64,000 nucleotides of DNA. Origin: Homarus americanus. Lineage: Eukaryota; Arthropoda; Malacostraca; Decapoda; Nephropidae. Both the position numbers and the translations under genes were made by a program. The notes below the pieces were generated by a model that did no database searches, had not been told where the DNA came from, and worked only from the letters and a program-made list of their open reading frames with translations. The stretch covers positions 14,015,942 through 14,079,941 of the forward strand of contig NW_024736071.1 in the NCBI RefSeq assembly GCF_018991925.1, given 5' to 3'. This document shows positions 21,436-32,869 of this stretch, one piece after another. Position 1 is the first letter of the stretch. Every line of letters begins with the position of its first letter.

Positions 21436-23071
21436 TGTGGGGTATGAGATTGTTTGGTTCACACTCAGGATGGGATGGAGAAAGGAAACTCACAATGTGC
21501 TCTCTATATACATGTTGTATTGGATGTACAATGCAGCTTGGTGCTGGGAAGGCAGCATGGTTACAAGCGTGATGTAGAGAGAGCTGGTTGGTGAGGACGC
21601 TCAGAGAAGGACAGCTTGTGGGTCGCCATGCTCGCCAGCGGGAGAGAGGACCGCCAGGCAGGCGGAGGAGGGAGGGCCGCCAGGCAGCGGCAGAGGAGGA
21701 GGTGTTGCTGGCTGTGGCTGTAGGTAGAGAAAGAGATCACCACGAGGTCAGGTCTTAAATAGCGGGGGTAGGCGTGGCTTAGCAGTTGACCCCCGCTCCG
21801 TGGTGTATGGCGGCGCTGGTTGACCTAGACCACGAGGCATACACTGGGGAATTGGTGAGGTCGGCTAGACAGCGACAAACAGCGTTTGTAGGGGAGAATT
21901 CCACTACAATACTCCCCCTTCCCTCCAGGCTGTGTAGGAGACTTGTTGTCTGCAGGGTTGCATAGCACATGTGAGGCAGAACGGGCGGTGCGTGCCTCAT
22001 GTGAGACAACGGCGATGGCGTGATGAGCCGGTCGCTGGGGACAACTGTCTAGATACACAATATCTGTGGGAGTAGAGAGGGAGAATAAGGGTGTGTGGAG
22101 GCGATGAATGTTGTGCTTCCCTCACGGCAGGTACAGAGTCGTCAGATGCGCCTGCTGGGGTGTGTGGGCCTGGGTCAGGAGCAGGGGCTGAGTCAGCAGA
22201 AGCGGATGAGGGCTCGTGACAGCAGCTGGGTCCACGACAGCAGCAGGGAGTACCTGAGGGAGAAAAGAGGGGTGTGTGGGTCCGCACTCAGGAACAGAGG
22301 CCGCATCAGGGGCGGCAGGGGTTACTGCTGGGCCGGGGTCGGCGTCTGAGGCAGGACGGGTGTGCTGGGGTTGGTAGGACGTGGTGCTTGGGGGCAGGAA
22401 AAGGAGCTGGTGTCTGCTAGGAGAAACAGTGCTGCTCTAGGGTGTCTAACCTGTGGTGTAGAGACAGTAGTTGTAGAGCCGATGAGAGCTGCTTCTGTGT
22501 GGATAAGCCAGTCTTCCATGTTGCTTGAAGACTGGGAGCGTGATCAGTTTCTCCTCCATCCTGTGTGAGTGCGAATCTCCGGGGGTCACCATTTGTGGGG
22601 TATGAGATTGTTTGGTTCACACTCAGGATGGGATGGAGAAAGGAAACTCACAATGTGCTCTCTATATACATGTTGTATTGGATGTACAATGCAGCTTGGT
22701 GCTGGGAAGGCAGCATGGTTACAAGCGTGATGTAGAGAGAGCTGGTTGGTGAGGACGCTCAGAGAAGGACAGCTTGTGGGTCGCTATGCTCGCCAGCGGG
22801 AGAGAGGACCGCCAGGCAGGCGGAGGAGGAGCGAGGGCCGCCAGGCAGCGGCAGAGGAGGAGGTGTTGCTGGCTGCGGCTGTAGGTAGAAAAAGAGAGAT
22901 CACCACGAGGTCAGGTCTTAAATAGCGGGGGTAGGCGTGGCTTAGCAGTTGACCCCCGCTCCGTGATGTATGGCGGCGCTGGTTGACCTAGACCACGAGG
23001 CATACACTGGGGAATTGGTGGGGTCGGCTAGGCAGCGACAAACAGCGTTTGTAGGGGAGAATTCCACTACA
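21436..23071 (-). mobile_element. TRIM-like LTR element, family A, copy 2
   Basis: Left LTR 21436-21908, internal 21909-22593, right LTR 22594-23071, with ACAG at 21432-21435 and 23072-23075. Organisation and sense match copy 1. In the interior a - strand ATG beginning MEDWLIHTEAALIGST heads a 65-residue frame (22519 down to 22322) that is truncated or altered in other copies. It may be a relic of a gag start, but no domain supports that. Confidence 0.92.
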
Positions 23072-23117
23072 ACAGGCAGTATGGCACAAACTAGAACTCA
23101 TGGAAGACGAAATATAT
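23072..23117 (+). pseudogene. 46-bp island of LINE ORF2 between LTR insertions
   Basis: It encodes AVWHKLELMEDEI in the LINE frame, continuing from CSQAQ before 21435 and leading into the segment after 24748. It shows that copies 2 and 3 of the LTR element entered the same LINE separately. Confidence 0.8.
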
Positions 23118-24748
23118 TGTGGGGTTCCAGATGTTTGGTTCACACTCAGGATGGGATGGAGAAAGGAAACTCACGATGTGCTCTCTATATACATGTTGTA
23201 TTGGATGTACAATGCAGCTTGGTGCTGGGAAGGCAGCATGATTACAAGCGTGATGTAGAGAGAGCTGGTTGGTGAGGACGCTCAGAGAAGGACAGCTTGT
23301 GGGTCGCCATGCTCGCCAGCGGGAGAGAGGACCGCCAGGCAGGCGGAGGAGGAGCGAGGACCGCCAGGCAGGCGGAGGAGGAGCGAGGACCGCCAGGCAG
23401 GCGGAGGAGGAGGTGTTGCTGGCTGTGGCTGTAGGTAGAGAGAGAGCAAGATCACCACGAGGTCAGGTCTTAAATAGCGGGGGTAGGCGTGGCTTAGCAG
23501 TTGACCCCCGCTCCGTGGTGTATGGCGGCGCTGGTTGACCTAGACCACGAGGCATACACTGGGGAATTGGTGGGGTCGGCTAGGCAGCGACAAACAGCGT
23601 TTGTAGGGGAGAATTCCACTACAATACTCCCCCTTCCCTCCAGGCTGTGTAGGAGACTTGTTGTCTGCAGGGTTGCATAGCACATGTGAGGCAGAACGGG
23701 CGGTGCGTGCCTCATGTGAGACAACGGCGATGGCGTGGATGAGCCGGTCGCTGGGGACAACTGTCTAGATACACAATATCTGTGGGAGTAGAGAGGGAGA
23801 ATAAGGGTGTGTGGAGGCGATGAATTTGTGCTTCCCTCACGGCAGGTACCGAGTCGTCAGATGCGCCTGCTGGGGTGTGTGGGCCTGGGTCAGGAGCAGG
23901 GGCTGCGTCAGCAGAAACGGATGAGGGCTCGTGACAGCAGCTGGGTCCACGACAGCAGCAGGGTGCAGGACATTAGCAGGGAGTACCTGGGGGAGAAAAG
24001 AGGGGTGTGTGTGTCCGCACTCAGGAACAGAGGCCGCATCAGGGGCGGCAGGGGTTACTGCTGGGCCGGGGTCGGCGTCTGAGGCAGGACGGGTGTGCTG
24101 GGGTCGGAAGAGGAGCGACTGTCTGCTTAGAGTAGCAGAGCTGCTCTAGGGTGTCTGACCTGTGGTGTAGAGACAGTAGCTGTAGAGCCGATGAGAGCTG
24201 CTTCTGGGTGGATAAGCCAGTCTTCCATGTTGCTTGAAGACTGGGAGCGTGGTCAGTTTCTCCTCCATCCTGTGTGAGTGCGAATCTCCGGGAGTCACCA
24301 TTTGTGGGGTTCAAGATGTTTGGTTCACACTCAGGATTGGATGGAGAAAGGAAACTCACAATGTGCTCTCTATATACATGTTGTATTGGATGTACAATGC
24401 AGCTTGGTGCTGGGAAGGCAGCATGGTTACAAGCGTGATGTAGAGAGAGCTGGTTGGTGAGGACGCTCAGAGAAGGACAGCTTGTGGGTCGCCATGCTCG
24501 CCAGCGGGAGCGAGGACCGCCAGGCAGGCGGAGGAGGTGTTGCTGGCTGGTTGGTGTAGGTAGAAGGAGAGGCAGATCACCACGAGGTCAGGTCTTAAAT
24601 AGCGGGGGTAGTCGTGGCTTAGCAGTTGACCCCCGCTCCGTGGTGTATGGCGGCGCTGGTTGACCTAGACCACGAGACATACACTGGGGAATTGGTGGGG
24701 TCGGCTAGGCAGCGACAAACAGCGTTTGTAGGGGAGAATTCCACTACA
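23118..24748 (-). mobile_element. TRIM-like LTR element, family A, copy 3
   Basis: Left LTR 23118-23623, internal 23624-24302, right LTR 24303-24748, flanked by ATAT at 23114-23117 and 24749-24752. The left LTR is longer than the right because the gaccgccaggcaggcggagg unit is triplicated at about 23329-23411, whereas the right LTR has a single unit. This is an internal length change after, or during, replication. Otherwise it matches copies 1 and 2. Confidence 0.92.
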
Positions 24749-24851
24749 ATATAATCGACTAAAAATAGAGGACACCACAAGATCACACAACTGGTGGCCA
24801 AAAAGCCTTCTCCATAACTCTCAAGAGCCAGAACTATTGTACACAAAATAG
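24749..24851 (+). pseudogene. LINE ORF2: C-terminal end with stop
   Basis: Reads YNRLKIEDTTRSHNWW, PKSLLHNS and ends ELLYTK with TAG at 24849-24851. It completes the LINE ORF2 that began at 15915 and was broken by the LTR insertions. Confidence 0.78.
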
Positions 24852-25264
24852 TAAACAAAAGATGAGAGTATTCTACTAGTTACACAAGGACCTAGCAGAC
24901 CTCTCCAACTTACACAATTATATACAACAGCATAAATAACTTCTTGACGCCAATAAGATAAAAGATGAGAGTTTTCTACTAGTTACACAAGGACCTAGTA
25001 GACCTCTCCAACTAACACAATAACAAACCCCTTGCTAGCTAGCTTAGCCTCCTCCCCCCCCCTGTTCCCTTGAGCTCGGGCGACCTATTAGTGCGGCTTT
25101 CACCACAGCCAATCAAATCGTCTCTGCTAGGTGGATAGCCCACCTGCTCTTATTCTCTACTATTTTACTTCCCGTTTCATAACTTTCCTTCTATCCTTAC
25201 CTCTTCTCTCCCTTCCCATGGCAAGCCATTGCCATTTTATCTCCATTATCATCATCTGAAGTCA
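24852..25264 (+). mobile_element. LINE 3' UTR with an internal duplication
   Basis: Contains two copies of a segment with ttctactagttacacaagga and agacctctccaact (about 24862-24912 and 24964-25015). The probable 3' end is a (ctact)n-like simple repeat near 25265-25282. No coding content. Confidence 0.5.
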
Positions 25265-25282
25265 TTCTACTCTACTCTACTC

Positions 25283-25449
25283 TCCTGAACCAGCAAAACC
25301 TCCAAACAAGCTCCTCACCAACCAGCTCCCTCAGCAAGCTCCTCACCCAACAGGACTCCTTAGCACTGCACTGTACACAATATATATATACAGAAAACGC
25401 ATTGTGCGTTTCTATTCTTACCTCCATCCTGAGTGTGAGATATCTTACA
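25283..25449 (+). mobile_element. Partial LTR of a divergent related family
   Basis: Shares with the family-A LTRs the order ctcctcaccaaccagctc, a TATA-like run, cattgtgcgtttc and catcctgagtgtgagatatct, but lacks the ccccaca terminus. A separate start-of-LTR piece, tgtagtggatactctcccct, sits at 25583-25625. The two pieces may be halves of one rearranged copy. Confidence 0.55.
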
Positions 25450-25582
25450 TGTACGTACGTATGTGAGCCCATTCAAAGAGAAATAGACAAACAAAGGTAA
25501 TTTGACAACTGGCCACATACAGTACGCTACAAGCCTAACAAAGAGAAAATAGATAAACACAAAGAGAAATTAGACAACTGGC

Positions 25583-25625
25583 TGTAGTGGATACTCTCCC
25601 CTACAACTGCCGTTTGTCGCTGAAA
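25583..25625 (+). mobile_element. LTR 5' edge fragment
   Basis: tgtagtggatactctcccct and cgtttgtcgctg match the first 40 bases of the family-A LTR; similarity then stops abruptly. From 25626 to 25896 nothing else is recognised. Confidence 0.6.
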
Positions 25626-26097
25626 TTTACATTGTCTAAAAGAGAAATAAGAGACTTCCTCACGAATATAACCACACCTCTACCAGGTTTACTCTGTACA
25701 CCATCGAATTTACTATTTAACTTTCACTTAAAAAATGGTGGTCTTTTATGGTTACCAGTAAATTAAATTTTAAAAACTAAATTAATTAATTGTATTTTTT
25801 AAGTTTACTAGAACTGGACTGGTATTTATTTATTTCCTTTTCTTATCTATATTTTATAATATTTCTGGCATCGCTGCATTTTCACTTCCAGCAACTTGTA
25901 GTGGAATTCTCCCCTACAAACGCTGTTTGTCGCTGCCTAGCCGACCCCACCAATTCCCCAGTGTATGCCTCGTGGTCTAGGTCAACCAGCCTAGCCGACC
26001 CCACCAATTCCCCAGTGTATGCCTCGTGGTCTAGGTCAACCAGCGCCGCCATACACCACGGAGCGGGGGTCAACTGCTAAGCCACGCCTACCCCCGC

Positions 26098-26105
26098 TAT
26101 TTAAG
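26098..26105 (+). promoter_or_regulatory. LTR TATA box
   Basis: tatttaag, preceded by a GC-rich block and followed by a conserved leader in every family-A LTR (the other + strand solo copy has ccttataagg). Position within the LTR suits the U3/R boundary. Confidence 0.6.
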
Positions 26106-26421
26106 ACCTGACCTCGTGGTGATCTCGCTCTCTTTCTACCTACACCAACCAGCCAGCAACACCTCCGCCTGCCTGGCGGTCCTCGCTCCTCTGCCTGCCT
26201 GGCGGTCCTCTCTCCCGCTGGCGAGCATGGCGACCCACAAGCTGTCCTTCTCTGAGCGTCCTCACCAACCAGCTCTCTCTACATCACGCTTGTAACCACG
26301 CTGCCTTCCCAGCACCAAGCTGCATTGTACATCCAATACAACATGTATATAGAGAGCACATCGTGAGTTTCCTTTCTCCATTCCATCCTGAGTGTGAACC
26401 AAATATCTTGAACCCCACAAA

Positions 26422-26440
26422 TGGTGACTCCCGGAGATTC
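26422..26440 (+). promoter_or_regulatory. Candidate primer-binding site
   Basis: tggtgactcccggagattc begins two bases after the LTR. The tgg start would pair with a tRNA CCA end. The first part resembles the tRNA-Trp-type primer site of some Ty3/gypsy lineages, but beyond about 8 bases the match cannot be judged by eye. The same site follows the LTRs of the other copies. Confidence 0.5.
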
Positions 26441-27102
26441 GCACTCACACAGGATGGAGGAGAAACTGATCACGCTCCCAGTCTTCAAGCAACATGGAAG
26501 ACTGGCTTATCCACACAGAAGCAGCTATCATCGGCTCTACAGCTACTGTCTCTACACCGCAGGTTAGACACCCTAGAGCAGCTCTGCTACTCTAAGCAGA
26601 GACCAGCTCCTCTTCCTGCCCCAAGCACCACGTCCTACCGACCCCAGCACACCCGTCCTGCCTCAGACGCCGACCCCGGCCCAGCAGTAACCCCTGCCGC
26701 CCCTGATGCGGCCTCTGTTCCTGAGTGCGGACCCACACACCCCTCTTTTCTCCCTCAGGTACTCCCTGCTAATGTCCTGCACCCTGCTGCTGTCGTGGAC
26801 CCAGCTGCTGTCACGAGCCCTCATCCGCTGCTGCTGACACAGCCCCTGCTCCTGACCCAGGTCCACACACCCCAGCAGGCGCATCTGTCGACTCTGTACC
26901 TGCCGTGAGGGAAGCACAACATTCATCGCCTCCACACACCCTTATTCTCCCTCTCTACTCCCACAGATATTGTGTATCTAGACAGTTGTATCCAGCGACC
27001 GGCTCATCACGCCATCGCCGTTGTCTCACATGAGGCACGCACCGCCCGTTCTGCCTCACATGTGCTATGCAACCCTGCAGACAACAAGTCTCCTACACAG
27101 CC

Positions 27103-27118
27103 TGGAGGGAAGGGGGAG
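27103..27118 (+). promoter_or_regulatory. Polypurine tract
   Basis: ggagggaagggggagt lies three bases before the 3' LTR, the position expected for priming plus-strand DNA synthesis. The complement occupies the same position in the - strand copies. Confidence 0.75.
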
Positions 27119-27621
27119 TATTGTAGTGGAATTCTCCCCTACAAACGCTGTTTGTCGCTGCCTAGCCGACCCCACCAATTCCCCAGTGTATGCCTCGTGG
27201 TCTAGGTCAACCAGCGCCGCCATACACCACGGAGCGGGGGTCAACTGCTAAGCCACGCCTACCCCCGCTATTTAAGACCTGACCTCGTGGTGATCTCGCT
27301 CTCTTTCTACCTACACCAACCAGCCAGCAACACCTCCGCCTGCCTGGCGGTCCTCGCTCCTCCGCCTGCCTGGCGGTCCTCGCTCCTCCGCCTGCCTGGC
27401 GGTCCTCTCTCCCGCTGGCGAGCATGGCGACCCACAAGCTGTCCTTCTCTGAGCGTCCTCACCAACCAGCTCTCTCTACATCACGCTTGTAACCACGCTG
27501 CCTTCCCAGCACCAAGCTGCATTGTACATCCAATACAACATGTATATAGAGAGCACATCGTGAGTTTCCTTTCTCCATTCCATCCTGAGTGAGAACCAAA
27601 CAATCTCATACCCCACAAACT

Positions 27622-28838
27622 CAATTAATTAAGTGAATTATGATACATCCAAACGCGTGGAAGTCGAATACAGTATAATGGTACTAATAGTGGTCGCTCA
27701 CCAACTCTCCTCACCGGGAGTGCCATTGCCGTACGATATGTTGGGCAAACATTTAATTTTTACTAAGACTTCACTGTTAACTGCTACACCTCCGTTAGCA
27801 CTCAGCAGCTGCAGCATCTGCTAAATACACTGTATTTTGCAAGGGGTGGATTGGGTAATATGCAATTAGATTTATTTTAGTGTGATAATAAATTTATAAA
27901 TCTTCAGGATAGAAATGAAAATTTTTGTATTAAAAAATTACACTTGACGCAAAAAGGAGTTTTCTGTTGCAGTTCCACCTCAAAATAGCCACCAAAATAT
28001 GGTCGACATTGACATTCGACTGAAGTATAATTACTTGAAGAAGAAAATGAAGATAAAATTGATTGATAGACTGTGATGAGAATAGAATTTTCATGTAATA
28101 GGCGAGATCTGGGTGGTATTAATATTAGTTAACCATTAGTACTGAGAAGAAAACGTAATCTATTAGTAGTGGAGTTTTAGGAAATATGTATATATACATA
28201 TAATACATATATGTATATATTTTGACGTGTTCTCGAAAATAAAGCAATAAGACCTAAGTAGACATTAATATATTATATATTCAGTATATTCAAGCTCAAT
28301 TTAATACAACTAGAAGAATATATGTGACATAAGTGTTCGTCATTTAACAAGAGCTGTGTGAGAAACACTACAGAGGATCAGCTGCTGTTGACAAATAGGT
28401 GGAGTTGCTTAGTGACTCATTTACCTTGTGTTAGTTAGAGCTGGGTTACTTGATACACTACCCTGTATATAATGACTTCAGAAATCAACTTATTACTTGG
28501 TAAGTAAAAACAAAATTTATCTTTAGATGAGAAGACAACGATTACCCAAAATAGAGTGTAACGGGTAATTTTGATATTGGCCATAACATTCTGAGTGAGG
28601 ACTTGGTAATGGCAATGACCATTGTATTTGACATTAAGGAAAATTGTCATAAGGATTAGACGGGGCAATAAAGGATATGACCCTTGTGGACTAATAACAC
28701 GGTATTCATGTTGGGTCTTCGCTAAGCTAACACGGCAATGTTATTGTTATAGGATCTCTACCTTGAACTGTAATGGTTTATTTTCTCTGGGAATAATACA
28801 AAACGTGGTAATGTCGGAGAACAGCAGTACCACCAGAA
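27622..28838. other. AT-rich sequence, nothing identified
   Basis: No coding motif, RNA gene or element end was recognised. A (ta)-rich palindromic patch lies at about 28185-28225. An upstream Hrs exon was looked for here and not seen. Confidence 0.4.
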
Positions 28839-29298
28839 CGGTCCGACTAATTACCCAAATGTAGCAAAATGTAGCTGCAATGAAGTCAAATAATGGTCCT
28901 ACATGAATAAATCGGACTGGTGAATCACTTCTCGATTATTATTTGGTGTCAAAGTCACAAAAAATTCGTAAACTTAATTTAATCTGAGTTGTGTTGTGTT
29001 ATGTTAGGTTAGGTTAGGTACATGCACTCGATCTATTAACTCAGATTAAATTAAGTTTACCAATTTTTTGTGACTTCGTGACACCAAATACTAGTCGAGG
29101 TTAGGTTAGGTTAGGTTCGGTTCGGTACATGCACGCGATCTATTAACTCAAATTAAATTACGTTTTCCAATTTTTTTTTACTTTGTGACACCAAATACTT
29201 GTCGAGAAGTGATTGGTAACCCGATTTATTCATGTAGGACCATTATTGGACTTCATTGCGGCTACATTTGGGTACATTTGGGTAATTAGTCGGACCCC
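28839..29298. mobile_element. Foldback MITE with 8-bp target duplication
   Basis: The left end cggtccgactaattacccaa is mirrored at the right (ttgggtaattagtcggaccc). Each arm of about 150 bp is largely the inverted complement of the other, so the element would fold into a long hairpin. CACCAGAA flanks it at 28831-28838 and 29299-29306, an 8-bp duplication typical of hAT-type transposition. Part of the right arm is duplicated, and (ggtta)n runs lie in the loop and between the duplicated parts. No protein is encoded. Confidence 0.87.
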
Positions 29299-29996
29299 CA
29301 CCAGAAGGAGTTTTTCAGTTTCGTTAAATTTTTTCCACATGTTCTTATTATTTTAGTAAGTATTGTAAAAGAGGCGACATTTACTAGAACCTAATGGGAC
29401 CAACCAGCCAAAGAAACCTACCTAACTTCCTTGCCCTTAACCCCGCCATATTAAACTGAAAGTACATACTTATTTTGATGAATTTTCACATGTTGCTACT
29501 AAAGAAAATCGAAGTTGAAACTATGTTTGGTATTTTGTTTTACAAGTAGACAACCAACGAACCTCATGAAGCCATTTTCTTATCAATCAATGTGATTTTA
29601 GGCTCGGTTAGGTTAGGTTCTGCTCAACAAAAAATCCGTGGTTATCCACTTGTAAAAATTTCCCCTATGTTTTTACCTTGTTTTTTGATGTGTTATGGAC
29701 AAATTTGACTGTTATTTCTGGCACAAATCAATAGTTTTTGAGAGAAGTCCTCCATTCCATCTCAGAATCCAGAGATTTGCTATAAAACTCAAGGTGACAG
29801 TGTTCAAAACACACCAAAACCACCGGAAAAACAGTTTTGAATGTAACTTAGGTAGTAGGTAGCAGGCAGCTATCAAACAGAGGTACTACCGCCTGGGAAG
29901 GTATTGAAAGCATAATGTATTGTCCAATGGTAAACCCTGCTGCCATATGGCATAACAAAATTTTTGACCATTTACACACAATTGCAGGGTCTCATT
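29299..29996. other. Intergenic/intronic sequence, nothing identified
   Basis: AT-rich, with one short ggttaggttagg run near 29600. No coding or terminal-repeat signal was recognised. Confidence 0.4.
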
Positions 29997-30516
29997 GGGG
30001 AGCCACGAATTACCCAAAAGTACCCACATGTACCCAAAAGTACCCAAAAGTCTTGAAAATAAGGGTAAAATCTTAACGAATATCTGTTATACATACACAA
30101 AACATGTTTAATATTATTTTTAGTGTAATTTTGTAAAAATAATTTGCAAGATGAAAAAATAAACAGCGAAAAACTTTCAGTATTGGCGAACGCTAAATTC
30201 CAAAGAGTTCGTGAACAAGGGAGATAACTCAGATCCATCGTGATGCACTTCGCCAACCTAACCTAACCTAACGAAAAGTAAATCCTACGGCTATGTTAAA
30301 TACCCCAAAGTAACAGAAACATCGGTAATTATATCTCCATTTTGGATAGGTGACTCCTTGGAATTTAGCGTTTTTCGCTGTTTATTATTTCATTATTTTT
30401 ACTACATTTCAAAGAAAACATTATTAATCAGGTTTTATTGATGTAAAACATATATTCGTTAAGATTTTACCCTGATTTAATATACTTTTGGGTACATTTG
30501 GGTAATTCGTTGGACC
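29997..30516. mobile_element. Second foldback MITE, related to the one at 28.8 kb
   Basis: Left arm begins ggggagccacgaattaccca and the right arm ends gggtaattcgttggacc. The inverted complementarity extends to ttcgttaagattttaccct and the tttagcgttttcgctgttta region. The flanks gtctcatt (29989-29996) and gtctcaat (30517-30524) fit an 8-bp duplication with a change near its end. The shared attaccca motif at the ends links it to the first element. The loop has a cctaacctaac run. Confidence 0.78.
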
Positions 30517-30579
30517 GTCTCAATTTTGTCTCTTACTTTGACGACACAACATACATATATCGTTTCTCACTATTGATCC

Positions 30580-31200
30580 TGCATAGAGAAGTTGACTTGT
30601 GAAAGAGACTTAGCGGTACTTGTAAGCCCGGACCTACGGCCTAGAAATCAGTGCGTTAATGTTCAAAATAAGGTAAACACAGTATTAGGTTTTATATCTA
30701 GAAGTGTAAGTAATAAGAGTGCAGAGGTCTTATTGCAACTATATCTTGCGTTAGTCAGGCTGTACCTCGATTATGCTGTTCAGTTCTGGTGCCCTTATTA
30801 TAGAATGGATATCAATTCACTGGAGTCGGTGCAGCGAAGAATGACGAAAATGATTCCGGAACTTAGAAACCTTCCATATCAAGATAGATTAAAGAAACTA
30901 AACTTGCATTCCCTAGAAAGACGAAGAGTGCTGGTAGATATGATAGAAGTATTGAAGTGGGTGAAAGGAATCAATAGAGGAGATATAGATAAAGTTCTTA
31001 TAATATCCGAGCAGGATAGGACTTGGAGCAACGGATTTAAGTTGGATAAGTTTAGGTTTAGGAGGGAGATAGGAAGGAACTGGTTCACAAATAGGGTGGT
31101 GGACGAGTGGAACAAGCTTAGCAACTTTGTAGTAAGTGCTGGAATGCTGGAAAGTTTTAAAAGGAGGCAAGATAGATTCATGGATGATAGAGAGTGGTAG
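30580..31200 (+). pseudogene. CR1-like LINE, C-terminal third of reverse transcriptase ORF
   Basis: An open frame with CERDLAVLVSPDLRPRNQC, NTVLGFISRSVSNKSAEVLL, RLYLDYAVQFWCPYYRMD, ESVQRRMTKMIPELRNLPY, LNLHSLERRRVLVDMIEV and NWFTNRVVDEWNKLSN. All are post-palm motifs of CR1-group LINEs, in order, through the natural C-terminal end at 31198. The fragment is uninterrupted for about 200 codons, so it is younger than most LINE debris here, but it is strongly 5'-truncated and cannot be active. Confidence 0.9.
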
Positions 31201-31983
<783 letters not shown>

Positions 31984-31998
31984 TTTTTTTCTTAACAG

Positions 31999-32083
31999 AG
32001 AAAGCAACAAGTCCATTGTTGCTGGACATTGATTGGGACTCCACACTCCACATTGTCGATCTTATTCGCCAGGGGGATGTCAA
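31999..32083 (+). CDS. Hrs: Hrs/HGS exon: start of VHS domain
   Basis: This 85-nt internal exon encodes [13 protein letters not shown] and [10 protein letters not shown], the first helices of the VHS domain of Hrs, the ESCRT-0 subunit. Hrs binds PI3P and ubiquitinated cargo on early endosomes with its partner STAM. The acceptor is ttttcttaacag and the donor gtgagt. The exon begins with two bases of a split codon and ends with two bases (aa) of the next. The following exon supplies c to make asparagine, and PKAAV then follows as expected for Hrs. The acceptor has a (TA)n tract directly upstream and only a short T-run between. The preceding exon, which should hold the start codon, was not found. 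Confidence 0.93.
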
Positions 32084-32869
32084 GTGAGTAGTTAAGCCAC
32101 ACTGTGTATGTAGGTGTATTTGCTTGCACTTTGTTCATATGGAGTTTAAGACTACAGTAATGTAAAAAACAGAGGAATTGATTTTGAAGCTCCTCTTTAA
32201 TGGCCAGTGATTTGTGAGATTCCCTGTTATAGAACATCTTCTTTGTCCAGGGGGTTGGCTGCACTGATGAAGGTACACCTACCTAAATGAATCAGTATTA
32301 AGGCATCACAAACAGCTACTCCCAAACATGGGCATCCACATGTGGGTGCAAGGGGGGAGTGTACTTGCACCCCCTTGGAAAATGAGATTTTTTTTTTCTG
32401 CAATTCTTTTTAAATGAACTGTTTGTTTCTTAACGTTCTCACAATGGACACATGTGGTAAGCTGGTACTTTTGAAAATTGCTCTGTGTGAGAATTGCGAT
32501 GTCATTGGCAAAAGCAACAACTGGTGCCTGGGTCTGGCTTACCTTGGTGTTACATTTATTTATTAGTGTATTATTATATTAACTTTATTATTACTGTATG
32601 TACATTTAAAAAAATATTTGTTTGCACAGTAATTATAAATAGATTATTTAATGTGGCAGCAAGGCATGGCAAGGTTCAAAGCTGAATAGAAAATGAATGA
32701 ATAATCAAACACAAAATTCAGAAATTGTTGAATAATGTCAAAATATTTTGAACTCAATTAATTTGTATTTTTTTTTTGTAATTCAAGTGACCCAGCCCCG
32801 TTGTTGTCGAATTAACGAGGGTACAGTGTATGTGGAGTAGGAGGAGCAGAAAATAATCTTGGACTTTTT
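32084..32869. other. Hrs intron, nothing identified
   Basis: No gene or element ends are clear. A sequence at about 32800-32833 (cgaattaacgagggtacagt) looks like one end of a Tigger-type repeat without a partner. Confidence 0.4.

Larger units (their letters stand above)
25897..27617 (+). mobile_element. TRIM-like LTR element, family A, copy 4 (+ strand)
   Basis: 5' LTR 25897-26419, internal 26420-27121, 3' LTR 27122-27617, with AACT at 25893-25896 and 27618-27621. This copy is in sense orientation, so its parts are easiest to read here. Each LTR starts tgtagtggaattctccccta and ends ccccaca. A TATTTAAG box lies at 26098-26105 and the candidate primer site follows the 5' LTR. A purine tract precedes the 3' LTR. 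The 5' LTR is longer because of an exact-looking 54-bp tandem duplication at 25936-26043. The interior has a proline-rich frame but no retroviral domain. Confidence 0.93.

Noticed and set aside
19344..24663. Recurring frames such as MVRTLREGQLVGRHARQRERG and ATHKLSFSERPHQP
   Set aside because: They are LTR sequence read in arbitrary frames; the repeated occurrence reflects LTR copies, and lesions differ between copies.
28985..29130. Telomere or subtelomere, from ggttaggttagg runs
   Set aside because: Runs are only a few units long and sit inside MITEs; no long array exists.
32800..32833. MITE based on cgaattaacgagggtacagt
   Set aside because: Only one end resembles a Tigger terminus and no partner was found.
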